This document shows positions 16,470 to 25,344 of a stretch of DNA of 37,213 nucleotides, piece by piece (the stretch's first letter is position 1; every line of letters starts with the position of its first letter). The notes under the pieces were generated by a model. It was not told where the DNA came from. It worked only from the letters and a program-made list of their open reading frames with translations, and searched no databases. The DNA comes from Phaeodactylibacter sp. (GTDB lineage: Bacteria; Bacteroidota; Bacteroidia; Chitinophagales; Saprospiraceae), in assembly GCA_024102975.1 (NCBI GenBank), contig JAGFJD010000048.1:1-37213 (forward strand), written 5' to 3'. The position numbers and the translations under genes are program-made.

Positions 16470-19157
16470 CTACTCCACCCGATACTCAAAATACAGCGGC
16501 CGCTTCACCTTCACCGTTTCCTTTTTCCCTTTTTTGTTTTCTACCTTATAGGAAAAGACCAGTTCCTTTTTGCTGGGCGTGAAGGCTTTGGCGGCGCTTT
16601 CCCATTTTTTCTTCAGTTCCTCCAGGTGTTTGCGCAGGCTTTCGGTCTGGTGTTCTTCGGGCAGTTGTTCCAGCAGGCGGCTGATGTCCATTTTGGCGTC
16701 GGCGATGGCGACCTTTCCGTTGGTTTTCTCCAGCAGGGCCTCCAGCAGGGGCGCGAAGGGCATTTCCCAGCCCACCTTGTCGGCTACGTGCTGGTCGACG
16801 GGGATCATGGCGGCCAGGCTGTCCTTTTTCATAAGGTCAAACCCGTTTTTGTTGATGGTGGCGTTGTGGCTGCCGTGGTGGCCTACTTTGTAGAATGTTG
16901 TCCTTTCCAGCAGATCAGTTCCCCTGACCTTCTTGCCGGCCACCTCGTATTCCACCTCTCCCCAGGAGCGCCAGTTGCCGGCCTGCGCGTCGCCGGGGAA
17001 GAGCAGCACCTTTCCGGACCCGGCCAGCTCGATGGCGAGCACCAGGCTGGTATTGTTCCGGACGCTGTCCAGCTTCAGGGCCATGATCTCGGCTGACCGC
17101 AGCCAGTCCTTGTCGATGTTGCGCCACTGATTGGGCGTGCTCTCGTATTCCAGGACGATCCGGTCCAGGGCGGATAACCCCTCCAGGAGGTTGGCAGGGA
17201 GGCCCTCGCCCAGATACTTGGCCAGGATGCTCCTGTCGGTATGGGAAAGGAAATTGTCTTCCCGGATATGAGCGGCCCGGCCCCTCGTCCTGTTTTTCAG
17301 TTCCTGCCGCAGTTCCTCCAGTTTCAGGTCCAGCCCCTGAATGATGGTGTCCAGGATGAGATTGGTAATATCGCTTTCCGTATCCAGGCGAACCACTTCT
17401 TCGGGGTTGAAGCTGCGGCCCGCCGCAACGTATTTCCCGCTGATGGCCTCCCGGAAACGCTCCCGCACCAGAATGCTGGAGACGTACTCTGCGCCGGACT
17501 GGAATATGATCTGGTTCAGCTCGCCCTCGTCGCTCGATATGATAGCCGACAAAGACATCCGTTCATTGACCAGCAGAGACGTGAAGTCCCTCTTGTCTTC
17601 CTCGGTTGGGAACAGCTCTTCCATGGCGGCCTTCTCCGCTTCCTCCAGGTTCTGGAAGATATAGTGTTTCAGCGCGTCGGTGAAGGATTCCCGCTGGACC
17701 TGAAACTCCCGGAAGATCTCCCCGATGAGCTTTTTGATGGCCGTCTTGACCCAATCCTCCAGCAGCAATCTCAGGATGTCTCTGAAACTTAAGCTGCCTT
17801 CCTCTTCCGGCGGCCTGAAATTGGCGGCCCAGGGGGCCAGCCCGGCCAGGTAATTCTGCAGCTGCTTTTCGAAGATTTCGTCGAGGGCGGCGTCATCCAG
17901 GTAGGGCGTTTTCAGGATCTGCGGTTCGTAGTCTTTCATGTAGTATCCTTTCACCAGGCATTCTTCCTGCTTTCTGTTCAGGATTTTCCGCAGGGCGTTC
18001 TTCAGTTTCATCAGCAGGAGGTGGTCCAGCCCCCGGTTGATGGACTCAGCCTGGCGGGTTTTCGCCGGCTCTTCTTTTTGCAGGGCTTTCAGCAAGGCAG
18101 TGCCCAGGGGGGCTTTGCCCAAGCGTTCCACCTCCAGGCAAAGCAGTTTCCGCAGCAGATGGCCCATGTTGTTCTTGAGCACCAGTTGCAGCCTTTCTGA
18201 CAACAGGTAATGATGGGAAAAGGGATTGTGGAGGGCTTTGTAATTTTTGGAAAAAGGATAATCCTTATCGGATCCGGCCAGGCCTCCCCTGGCATTATTG
18301 CTGTCCATTCCCAGCGCGTGGAGAAAGGCGGCCTCTTCGGGGAAGAGGTGGGCCTCGCCTTCGTGCTCTCCGAACCCTTCGCCCTGGCGGGGGTCCATTG
18401 AACCCAGAAACTCCTCGGCGTTTTGTTTGGGCGGCCCCAGTACATAGATGCGCACCCCGTCGATGCCGATGTCAATGGGCTTATTGCCGGGTTCTTTGCC
18501 GGGGATGCCCGCTACCGGCGGCTCCATGTACCGGACGTTGTTCTTGCCCACCTTTTTCTGCAGGAAGTGCAGCGCTTCTTCATTGCTGTCCATACCGTCG
18601 GCACCCAGCATGTCGCCCGCCAGGCCCAGCCCTTCGCCGTTTGCCGCCGTTTCGGGTTGTTCGAAGTCGTAGACAAAACCCAGCAAATACCGGAACTGCT
18701 CGGTGTACGCCGCGTCGAAGCCGGCTTTTTCGATCTTGCCGAGCGCCAAACGCATGGCCTGTTCCTTCTTCTTCTGGGCGAGTTGGAAGTTTTTGGCTTC
18801 GGCATCCTCCTCGTTCTCCGTCCAGGCAAGCCACAATTCTTTGATCTGAATGCCGTTGAATTCCTTGCCGCCGGCGCCCACGATCTGGAATCCGGAAAGG
18901 TGGTCGAAGTGCCGGTGGGTGGCCACGACGACGTCCAGCACGGACTTCCCGTCCGCCCCTCGGGTATGTTCTTTAATGTCTTTCAGTACCTGTTCGAACA
19001 ATCCGCGTTTGTTGGCCTGCAGCCCGTGCAGGCCGCAATCGATCAGCATGTGGGCTTTTTCCTCCCCTTTTCCCCGGATGGTCAGCAGGAAGCAGTCGCC
19101 CAGGCCGTGATTGTACATGCGGACGTCTATGCTGGGAGTGGTATTGGTATCTGACAT
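16470..19157 (-). CDS. Large MBL-fold metallohydrolase split by a long helical insertion
   Basis: The 895-residue protein has no signal peptide, so it is probably cytosolic. The N-terminal part has MBL-fold elements: NHGLGDCFLLTI (16-27), HMLIDCGLHG, and the HxHxDH metal motif in THRHFDHLSGF (His81-His86). The rest of the fold appears only near the C-terminus: LLFPGDAQAGNW, then VGHHGSHN (around 757-764), of the type found in ComEC-like hydrolases. Between them lie about 450 residues that are mostly charged and helical and match no family I recognise. The last 70 residues are Lys/Glu-rich (LKKKWESAAK...). It follows the HETTH metallopeptidase gene by 184 bp on the same strand. Substrate is unknown: a nucleic acid, nucleotide or phosphodiester is possible by fold, but not shown. 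Confidence 0.85.
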   Translation of the reverse strand: MSDTNTTPSIDVRMYNHGLGDCFLLTIRGKGEEKAHMLIDCGLHGLQANKRGLFEQVLKDIKEHTRGADGKSVLDVVVATHRHFDHLSGFQIVGAGGKEFNGIQIKELWLAWTENEEDAEAKNFQLAQKKKEQAMRLALGKIEKAGFDAAYTEQFRYLLGFVYDFEQPETAANGEGLGLAGDMLGADGMDSNEEALHFLQKKVGKNNVRYMEPPVAGIPGKEPGNKPIDIGIDGVRIYVLGPPKQNAEEFLGSMDPRQGEGFGEHEGEAHLFPEEAAFLHALGMDSNNARGGLAGSDKDYPFSKNYKALHNPFSHHYLLSERLQLVLKNNMGHLLRKLLCLEVERLGKAPLGTALLKALQKEEPAKTRQAESINRGLDHLLLMKLKNALRKILNRKQEECLVKGYYMKDYEPQILKTPYLDDAALDEIFEKQLQNYLAGLAPWAANFRPPEEEGSLSFRDILRLLLEDWVKTAIKKLIGEIFREFQVQRESFTDALKHYIFQNLEEAEKAAMEELFPTEEDKRDFTSLLVNERMSLSAIISSDEGELNQIIFQSGAEYVSSILVRERFREAISGKYVAAGRSFNPEEVVRLDTESDITNLILDTIIQGLDLKLEELRQELKNRTRGRAAHIREDNFLSHTDRSILAKYLGEGLPANLLEGLSALDRIVLEYESTPNQWRNIDKDWLRSAEIMALKLDSVRNNTSLVLAIELAGSGKVLLFPGDAQAGNWRSWGEVEYEVAGKKVRGTDLLERTTFYKVGHHGSHNATINKNGFDLMKKDSLAAMIPVDQHVADKVGWEMPFAPLLEALLEKTNGKVAIADAKMDISRLLEQLPEEHQTESLRKHLEELKKKWESAAKAFTPSKKELVFSYKVENKKGKKETVKVKRPLYFEYRVE

Positions 19158-19198
19158 TTAACTATGTGTTTGTAATTAGTGCCTGGACAGAAATACTT

Positions 19199-19290
19199 TG
19201 ACATCATGGAAATGAGGAAATACAGTGCAAGTCCAGGTTTGGTGAATATTTCCAGGTATTTCTGCGTATTTCCACATATTTCACTATTTC
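19199..19290. repeat. GGAAATAC / GTATTTCC words in both orientations between the peptidase and MBL genes
   Basis: The spacer carries ATGGAAATGAGGAAATACAG followed by inverted words (ATATTTCCAGGTATTTCTG, CGTATTTCCACATATTTC), forming an imperfect inverted repeat. The same words make the array at 4240-4437. It lies inside the proposed two-gene transcription unit and could form a structure in the transcript. Confidence 0.6.
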
Positions 19291-19341
19291 AGTCCCGGTG
19301 CTTACACGAATGCACGCATACGCAACGGCTGAGCCTCCGTT

Positions 19342-21300
19342 TCAGTGAGCATGAAGCGCCATGAAAGGCTCGTCGGTGGCCGGGCCGAAGTAGGTTTCCC
19401 GGAGCGAGAGGCCGATGTGGTTCTTCAGGTAATCCCGCTGTTCGTCCACCCGTTTATCATCATCGATGCGCCGTTTGATGGCGTATTTGAGGATGAGGTT
19501 TTTCCAGTCGATGACCAGGGTGGCACCGCCCCGGAACTTGTAGCCCCCCGGCAGCAGGTTTTCTTTTTCCTGGGAAACGGTCAGGATGAGCTGGTCCAGC
19601 GTATTGCTCGAAGGGCCGGTGCGCACGGACAGCCGGACGGAGTGGACCTCAAACTCCGGATAGCCGTTTTTGTCCAGTTTCAGGCCGGAGGTGTTGTTTT
19701 CAGGATCCTTCTTCGAGAGGTCCAGCCCGGATACTTCCCGGAACCAGCGGTTGTTCCGGATGGTTTCTCTGGATATTTTTTCTTTGAATTTTTTAGCAAT
19801 AAGCAGGCCGAAGGCAAAGGCCTGCTCGCGGCTTTGGATGAGAGCCGCCTCAATGGTGTCGCTCTGCAATTCCCGGATGACCTTCTGAAAATCTTCCGAC
19901 TGGGTGGCGATGGCCGTGTCGGCGAAGGCCAGTTCGTTTGGCATTTTCCAGCGCAGGCTGTCGACCGACATGCTGCGGACGTTCCGGGGATAGATGCCCC
20001 GGCGTTTGAACGCTTCGATAAAGGCCACCCGGTAGCCCATGTTGTCGACGGGCACGAGGTCGTAGTCGGCCGTGATGATGGCGCGCAGGTAGTCGCCGAA
20101 GGAGATTTCGTTGGGCGGGCAGTAGTCGAGCGCCCGGATGCACATGGTCAGGATGTGCTGGGCGGCCTTGCTGGCCTCTTTGGCCAGCCGCCGGACCAGG
20201 TCGGGGTGCAGTTCTCCCTCCTGCAGGATGCCCGTCCCCTGGGAGGCGATGCGCTTGTAATCGGCGACCCGCTTGTGGTAGATCGACAGGAAAGCGTCGA
20301 ATACCGCCCCGACCAGGATGGCGCCGCGGTCGTGCGGCTCTTCGGTATTAAAATAGGCGTTGGGGTCCGGTTTGATCAGTTCCCACTGTCCGGTCTCGGG
20401 ATTGGCCTCGCCGATGGCGTTGCGCAGAGCGCCATAGCTGCCGATGGCCAGGCCGAACTGCTGGGCGAGCTGCCCCAGCAGGCTCTGGCTGCTGAGGTCG
20501 CCCCGCGTCTTGGCGATCTGGTTCTCCAGCACTTCCTGGAAGGTAAAGTGCTGGAAGAGGGCGACGATATCGGCAAAAGCCTCATGGAAAGCCAGGTTGT
20601 CGGGGTGCACCGGCTCGATGAAGCGCTGGTGCATGCCGTCCAGCAGGGCGTGGGTAGTTTCGTGGGCGATGATGTCGTGCGACAAACAGGTAAAGACCGT
20701 GCCGCCCGGAATATGGATGTCGGAAGACCGGGGAGAAGCCGGAAAATAACCGAACAGCAGGGCTTTCTTGGCAGCGCTGTAATAGGCATTCGATTGCCGC
20801 AGGGCATGCGGATAGATGCGGAGCCGCTTGATAAAAACAGGATCGTCCCCTTCCCGGGCCAGCGGGGCCCACATCGCGCGGCGCCCCAGGGAGCGTTCGA
20901 AGTTCTGGATGGTCGTCATGGCTACAGCGTACACCATTTGCTGGTGAAACTGGGGGTTGCCCTCGGCCGGCGCCAGGCCGTCCTGCGCCAGGATGTATGG
21001 GTTGTTCAGATCGAGGGGTTCGTAAAAACAGTGGGAAGCGGGATCGTAATCGATCACCTCCAGGTATTCGCCGGTGGGCCCCGGCCGCAACGGCTCTCCT
21101 TCAAAGCCTTCCCATTCGACCTCGAAGATGATCTCGTTGATCAGGGAGGTTTCCAGGACGATGGACAGGCTGGGGTCAAAGGCATACCCCCGCAGCCGCC
21201 GCACCGGGGGGATGGGCACAGCGCTCTGTTTTCGGGAAGAGGCGGCGGCGCCGTACTGGCTGCCGCCGAGTTCATAGTTCTTGTTTGCGCCGATGGACAT
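19342..21300 (-). CDS. Cytosolic thermolysin-like (gluzincin) metallopeptidase
   Basis: The 652-residue protein lacks a signal peptide. IIAHETTHALLDGMH carries HExxH (His213, Glu214, His217), and LAFHEAFADIVALF supplies a downstream ExxxD with Glu240 as likely third zinc ligand, 23 residues after the second His, as in M4-like gluzincins. The surrounding sequence resembles no named M4 subfamily I know. The N-terminal 200 residues and the C-terminal 250 residues (beta-rich, with KFRGGATLVIDWKNLILKY) are unassigned. The gene precedes the split MBL-fold gene on the same strand. A cytosolic thermolysin-type protease is unusual, since the family is normally secreted with an autoinhibitory propeptide; none is visible here. 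A TACTTTTA box about 43 nt upstream of the ATG is a weak promoter candidate. Confidence 0.85.
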   Translation of the reverse strand: MSIGANKNYELGGSQYGAAASSRKQSAVPIPPVRRLRGYAFDPSLSIVLETSLINEIIFEVEWEGFEGEPLRPGPTGEYLEVIDYDPASHCFYEPLDLNNPYILAQDGLAPAEGNPQFHQQMVYAVAMTTIQNFERSLGRRAMWAPLAREGDDPVFIKRLRIYPHALRQSNAYYSAAKKALLFGYFPASPRSSDIHIPGGTVFTCLSHDIIAHETTHALLDGMHQRFIEPVHPDNLAFHEAFADIVALFQHFTFQEVLENQIAKTRGDLSSQSLLGQLAQQFGLAIGSYGALRNAIGEANPETGQWELIKPDPNAYFNTEEPHDRGAILVGAVFDAFLSIYHKRVADYKRIASQGTGILQEGELHPDLVRRLAKEASKAAQHILTMCIRALDYCPPNEISFGDYLRAIITADYDLVPVDNMGYRVAFIEAFKRRGIYPRNVRSMSVDSLRWKMPNELAFADTAIATQSEDFQKVIRELQSDTIEAALIQSREQAFAFGLLIAKKFKEKISRETIRNNRWFREVSGLDLSKKDPENNTSGLKLDKNGYPEFEVHSVRLSVRTGPSSNTLDQLILTVSQEKENLLPGGYKFRGGATLVIDWKNLILKYAIKRRIDDDKRVDEQRDYLKNHIGLSLRETYFGPATDEPFMALHAH

Positions 21301-21454
21301 AGGGGTGGTAGGTTAAATGGTTTTCAGTTTAATTTCCGGGATAAAAGTAGGCATTTTTTCCAATCGTACATATTTCCAGCCTGCACACCGTACACCCTCA
21401 TGTCCCTGTCCGGCTCTTTCACCGTACACCACTCCATTCAATCCAGCCTTTGGC

Positions 21455-24103
21455 TCACATCCCCGGCACTACCATCACCGCATTCTGCATCATCCGGCTG
21501 GGCCCGCGCCAGAACATGCGGTACTGGGTATTGTCCAGCAGATAAACGATCCGCCCCTGCCCTACCGGCTGCACGGCGGCGAATACGTTGCCCGCCAGCA
21601 GCTTCAGGTTGGCCTCCGAGGCGTAGCCGGCGGCGAGCAGTTCTCTGGCGTCCCGGGCGTAGTAGCCGACGGTTTCCAGCTTGGCGTTGGCCTTCAGGGC
21701 GCTTTTGCCGAATTTTAAAGCATACAGTTGCTCCTCCAGGCCGAAGGCCAGCGGGTTGGAGTTGTCGATCTGCGCCAGCAGGGCGGAGCCGGGGATGTTC
21801 TGTTCGCCCTCGTAATCCTCCCGGTCTTCGTAGCGGACAAAGGCGCCTGCCCGGGTTGTATCCTTGGGCGCTTCCACCAGCTCCACTTCCGCGATCTTCG
21901 ACTTCTCTTTGGTGAAAAATTCGGCGGCGGACTCGGTGGCGACCAGCGTGCCGCCCGCTTCCAGCCATTCTTTTAGGGTTTTCTGCTGCTCGGGCGGGAA
22001 GAGCTTCTCCAGGTCCTTGCCGCCGCCGGCCAGGATGAGCACGTCGTAGTCGTTCAGGTCGGCGTAGCCGTAGCGGCTGCCGAACCGGGGCAGGGCAGTT
22101 TGTTTCAGGATGGACGTCCGCACCCGTTCCACCGGCAGCTCCGTCTCCCGGTCGAAGAGGAAGTAGATTTGCCCGCAGGTGTAGGTGGAAAAAGGCTCCT
22201 CCACCAGCAGGGCCACCCGGGGCTGCTTCAGGGGGCGGCTGTCCCGCGAGGCCAGGTCGATGCCTTCCCGGCTGCGGCCGGAATCCAGGCCGATGATGGT
22301 GACGCCGGCAGATTTGGCGATGGCCTCCATATCTTCCTGCACGTTGTCCAGCTTTTCCCGGTTCCTGCCCAGCAGGACGACCAAAGAACCGGGGCCGAAA
22401 GCGTGGCCGCCATTGGTAAACTTTTTGCGGACGGCGCGGACGCGGTAGCCCTTTTCCCAAAGCTTGGCCAGCGCTTTGGGGGCGTAGCGCTGTTTCCATT
22501 CAATGGCGTAGGCGTACTGTGCGCCGGCATTGACCAGGGTTCCTTCGGCGGGCCCGGCTTCCTCCACCGGTTTGGTTTGTACCCGCAGGGCCTGCTCGGT
22601 AGCATAGGCTTCCAGGTTGTAGGCCAGCGGGGCGGACCAGGTGGCCATGTCGTACATCACGCTGTCTTCGATAGCCAGGTTGCGGGCCAGGACGGAGTGG
22701 AGCAGCAGGTGGCGGGGCTGGTTGGCGGAGATGACGTAGTCGCCTTTGTCGAACGTCCGGATTTCGGTTTTCCCCTGGCGGTAACCGGAGGCGGAGAGGG
22801 TAAAGCCTGCTTCCGCCTGCTCCACCTGTACGCCGTGGTGGCGCAGGATGCGCAGTACTTCCGGCAAATAAGGGTTGTCGTTGTTTTTCAGGATATACGC
22901 TTTGGTGCTGCTCTTGCTCTTTTCCGGCTGATGGGCCTCGTAGCTGTAGCGGATGAACTGCTCCTTCCTTTCCGCCGCCTTCCGGATGGTGGCCATGGAG
23001 GTGATGTAATGGTCGAAGATGCGCTGGCGGAAAGTCAGCACGTACTTGTCGTCCGTTTCGATGGCGACGCCGCCGGCGATGCCGCCCTGCTCAGTGAGCA
23101 TGCCGATGGCGCCCATCACGCTGGGGTAGCTGGAGCCGTAGCCCGGGTAGAAAAAGTCAAAAGCTTCGCGGGTGAAGTAGGAGATCTTGTTCTGGTCGAA
23201 AGCGGCGGCGTTGGCCTGGCCGATGGTGTCGGTGAGCGGCTCGTAGGCGTCGGGCAGGAGCTTGTTGCGGGGCGTGGTGCCGGGCATGGTGAAGTAGTTG
23301 TTGTTGTAGCCCATCTCGTGGTAGTCGGCGTGCAGGTGGGGCATCCAGCGCTGGTACTCCCGGGTGTGGCCCCTCGATTCGGGGTGTACGCCCCACACCC
23401 AGTCGCGGTTGAGGTCAAACCAGTAGTGGTTGGTGCGGCCGTTGGGCCAGGGAGCGTAGTGTTCCAGGTCGCGGGGTTCCTTGCCGGTGACGTGGCGGCG
23501 CATGCCCTTGTACCAGTAGACGTAGCGGTCGCGCCCGTCGGGGTTGATGCAGGGGTAAATGATGACGACGCTCTGTTCGAGCAGTTTTTCGGTGGCCTCG
23601 TCGGTAGCTGCTGCCAGGCGGTAGGCCACCTGCATGGCCGCCTCGGTGGAGGAGGCCTCGTTGCCGTGGATGTTGTAGCTGAAAGAAGTGAACACGGGCA
23701 GGGAGGAGATCAATCCTTCCGCTTCTTCCCGGTTCAGGCCCGCCGGGTTGGCCAGGCGAAGGTTCTGCTGCCGCAGTTCTTCCAGGCGGGCCTGGTTGGC
23801 GGCGGAGGTGATGGCCAGGCGGTACAGTTTGCGCCCTTCGTAGGTTTCGCCGTAGGTGCCGATGGCAACCCGGTCCGAAGCTTCCGCCAGTTTTTTCAGG
23901 TAGGCTTCCACGTGGGCGTAGAGCGTAAATTCCTCGCCCAACTGATAGCCCAGGAAGGAATCCGGGGAAGGGATGGAGGCGTCGTAGGCCAGGTTGGGTT
24001 CGAAGGCGAAATGGGGCTCCAGCAGGTTGATCTGAGCGGGGGCCGTGAGGGCGGAAAGGAGCAGGGCGATAGTTAAAACGGGGAATCGTGGTGTTGGCTT
24101 CAT
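21455..24103 (-). CDS. Secreted M14-family peptidase with GATase1-like C-terminal domain (paralog 1)
   Basis: The 882-residue protein has a signal peptide (MKPTPRFPVLTIALLLSALTAPAQ). In the M14 domain (about 45-400) the zinc ligands are in NIHGNEAS (His146, Glu149) and ADYHEMG, with the INPDGRDRY pocket motif and DLNRDW. The probable catalytic Glu is in MLTEQGG. A glutamine-amidotransferase-like Rossmann domain occupies about 635-760 (VALLVEEPFSTYTCG, DYDVLILAGGG, EAGGTLVATE), a combination known in large bacterial M14-like proteins. There is no T9SS sorting domain, so the protein is probably periplasmic or secreted by another route. It is the same family as 28988-31582. The gene stands divergent from an amidohydrolase pseudogene, and 154 bp separate it from the upstream end of the HETTH peptidase gene. 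Confidence 0.92.
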   Translation of the reverse strand: MKPTPRFPVLTIALLLSALTAPAQINLLEPHFAFEPNLAYDASIPSPDSFLGYQLGEEFTLYAHVEAYLKKLAEASDRVAIGTYGETYEGRKLYRLAITSAANQARLEELRQQNLRLANPAGLNREEAEGLISSLPVFTSFSYNIHGNEASSTEAAMQVAYRLAAATDEATEKLLEQSVVIIYPCINPDGRDRYVYWYKGMRRHVTGKEPRDLEHYAPWPNGRTNHYWFDLNRDWVWGVHPESRGHTREYQRWMPHLHADYHEMGYNNNYFTMPGTTPRNKLLPDAYEPLTDTIGQANAAAFDQNKISYFTREAFDFFYPGYGSSYPSVMGAIGMLTEQGGIAGGVAIETDDKYVLTFRQRIFDHYITSMATIRKAAERKEQFIRYSYEAHQPEKSKSSTKAYILKNNDNPYLPEVLRILRHHGVQVEQAEAGFTLSASGYRQGKTEIRTFDKGDYVISANQPRHLLLHSVLARNLAIEDSVMYDMATWSAPLAYNLEAYATEQALRVQTKPVEEAGPAEGTLVNAGAQYAYAIEWKQRYAPKALAKLWEKGYRVRAVRKKFTNGGHAFGPGSLVVLLGRNREKLDNVQEDMEAIAKSAGVTIIGLDSGRSREGIDLASRDSRPLKQPRVALLVEEPFSTYTCGQIYFLFDRETELPVERVRTSILKQTALPRFGSRYGYADLNDYDVLILAGGGKDLEKLFPPEQQKTLKEWLEAGGTLVATESAAEFFTKEKSKIAEVELVEAPKDTTRAGAFVRYEDREDYEGEQNIPGSALLAQIDNSNPLAFGLEEQLYALKFGKSALKANAKLETVGYYARDARELLAAGYASEANLKLLAGNVFAAVQPVGQGRIVYLLDNTQYRMFWRGPSRMMQNAVMVVPGM

Positions 24104-24198
24104 CGCAAAGTTGGTTTAAATGTAGGTGCAAAATACGCAGTTGTGGGAATTCGGAGGATTAATGTGCTGAGTTAACGCGAATTTGGCGAGTACGATAT

Positions 24199-25288
24199 TT
24201 GAATTTACGGAGCAACCTCAACGGCCGCATCGCCCAAATCGCCCCCGCCGGAACGTTTCCGGCGGAAGACGTCGCCTTCTTCGACGCCGCCGCCCGTTAC
24301 ATTATCCCCGGCCTGTGGGACATGCACACCCACCCCGACGACCCGGAGGTGTGGTGGATGGATTCCATCCCGGAACACCGTGACTTGCTGATGCCTTTAT
24401 TTGTTATTTACGGTGTCACCGGCACCCGCGACATGGCGGGCAGCCTGGAGGTGGTGAACGACTGGCGGCGACGGATTAAAGCAGGTACGCTGGTTGGCCC
24501 CGAAATCATCGCCGCCGGCCCCCTGCTCGACGGCCCCAACGCCATGTGGGACGGCTCGGTTTCCATCGCCGACACCAGCCGGGTGAAGCCGGTGGTGGAT
24601 AGCCTGATCGAAGCGGGCATCGATTTTCTGAAAGTATACTCCGGCCTGCCCCGGGAAGTGTTCTTTGCCCTTATGGAATATGCCAACGAGATCGGCTTCC
24701 CTGTAGTAGGGCACATTCCCACAGAGGTCACCACCGCCGAAGGCAACCCGCGCCGGCATGGCCTGCCAGGAACACCTGCTCGACATCCTCACCGACTGCT
24801 CCAGTGAGGGGGAGCGCATCCAACGGGGAGAGGTGGCGTTTGAAGAAGCGAAAAACGGGCTGGAGCGCTACTACCGGCGCAACAAGCTCATCATGGATAC
24901 CTACGACGAGCAAAAGGCGCAGGCACTGTTCCGGGAATTCTCCCAACACCACACCTGGCACACGCCCACTCTCAGCATGTGGCATAAAAACGCTTAGGAA
25001 TCGGATGATAATAAGTTCCCGTTTTCGGCGAGTGTATTGTTGTCGCTGCCAAGGCGCGGCGAAGGAGCATAGCCTGTTCCGGCGAATGCCGGAAGCCGGG
25101 GCTCTGTGATCCCGCTTTTCCTGGAAAAGCGGGACAACGTCGGCAGCGGCAACAAGACGCCGCCCAAATAGGGAAGTTATTATCAGCCGACTCCTAGGGA
25201 GATTGAAGCGGTGGTGCGGCGGGGCAGATTGTATGATGCAGCGGCGCGGGAAAGGATCCTGGAAGAAGTTGAAAAAATATTGAAATAA
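24199..25288 (+). pseudogene. Amidohydrolase-family pseudogene (5'-truncated, frameshifted, deleted, carrying a foldback element)
   Basis: The first frame (24199 on) starts mid-domain at NLNGRIAQIAPAG and reads through IIPGLWDMHTHPDD, with the HxH metal site, then GVTGTRDMAGS and FLKVYSGLP. It loses the frame near 24745-24757; the true frame resumes as AGMACQEHLLDILTDCSSEG one base later. This runs to HTWHTPTLSMWHKN and meets the foldback element at 24993. Directly after the element (25199-25288) an open frame reads IEAVVRRGRLYDAAAR ... EEVEKILK and stops. This is the usual C-terminus of imidazolonepropionase-like amidohydrolases, so at least 100 codons, including the last metal-ligand region, are missing. 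There is no ATG for the 5' end. The gene is dead, and its original substrate is unknown. Confidence 0.85.
24993..25198. mobile_element. 206-bp structured foldback element inside the amidohydrolase remnant
   Basis: The ends (24993-25020 and 25171-25198) are inverted repeats matching at 24 of 28 positions. Inside, 25027-25050 pairs with 25142-25164 (TTGTTG and CGCTGCC cores). The centre has two perfect hairpins: TTCCGGC/GCCGGAA with a GAAT loop (25077-25094), and an 11-bp stem with a 1-nt loop (25111-25133). No open frame or clear target duplication was seen; the flanks differ, consistent with the adjacent gene deletion. It could be a MITE or a structured RNA gene. Confidence 0.75.
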
Positions 25289-25344
25289 TTTGTTTTCATT
25301 AAATAATTTGTTTCAATTCTTGCGGTTTTTTCTTATCTTGCAGG

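Noticed and set aside
16470..19157. ComEC/Rec2 DNA uptake channel
   Set aside because: The MBL motifs are ComEC-like, but there are no membrane helices for the competence channel domain.
19345..24076. Plus-strand frames of 856 and 658 codons opposite the HETTH peptidase and M14 gene
   Set aside because: Antisense shadows; the minus-strand proteins have zinc motifs, and the M14 protein also has a signal peptide.
24993..25198. tRNA or tmRNA gene in the structured element
   Set aside because: The hairpins do not form a cloverleaf and no T-loop or CCA-like end is visible.
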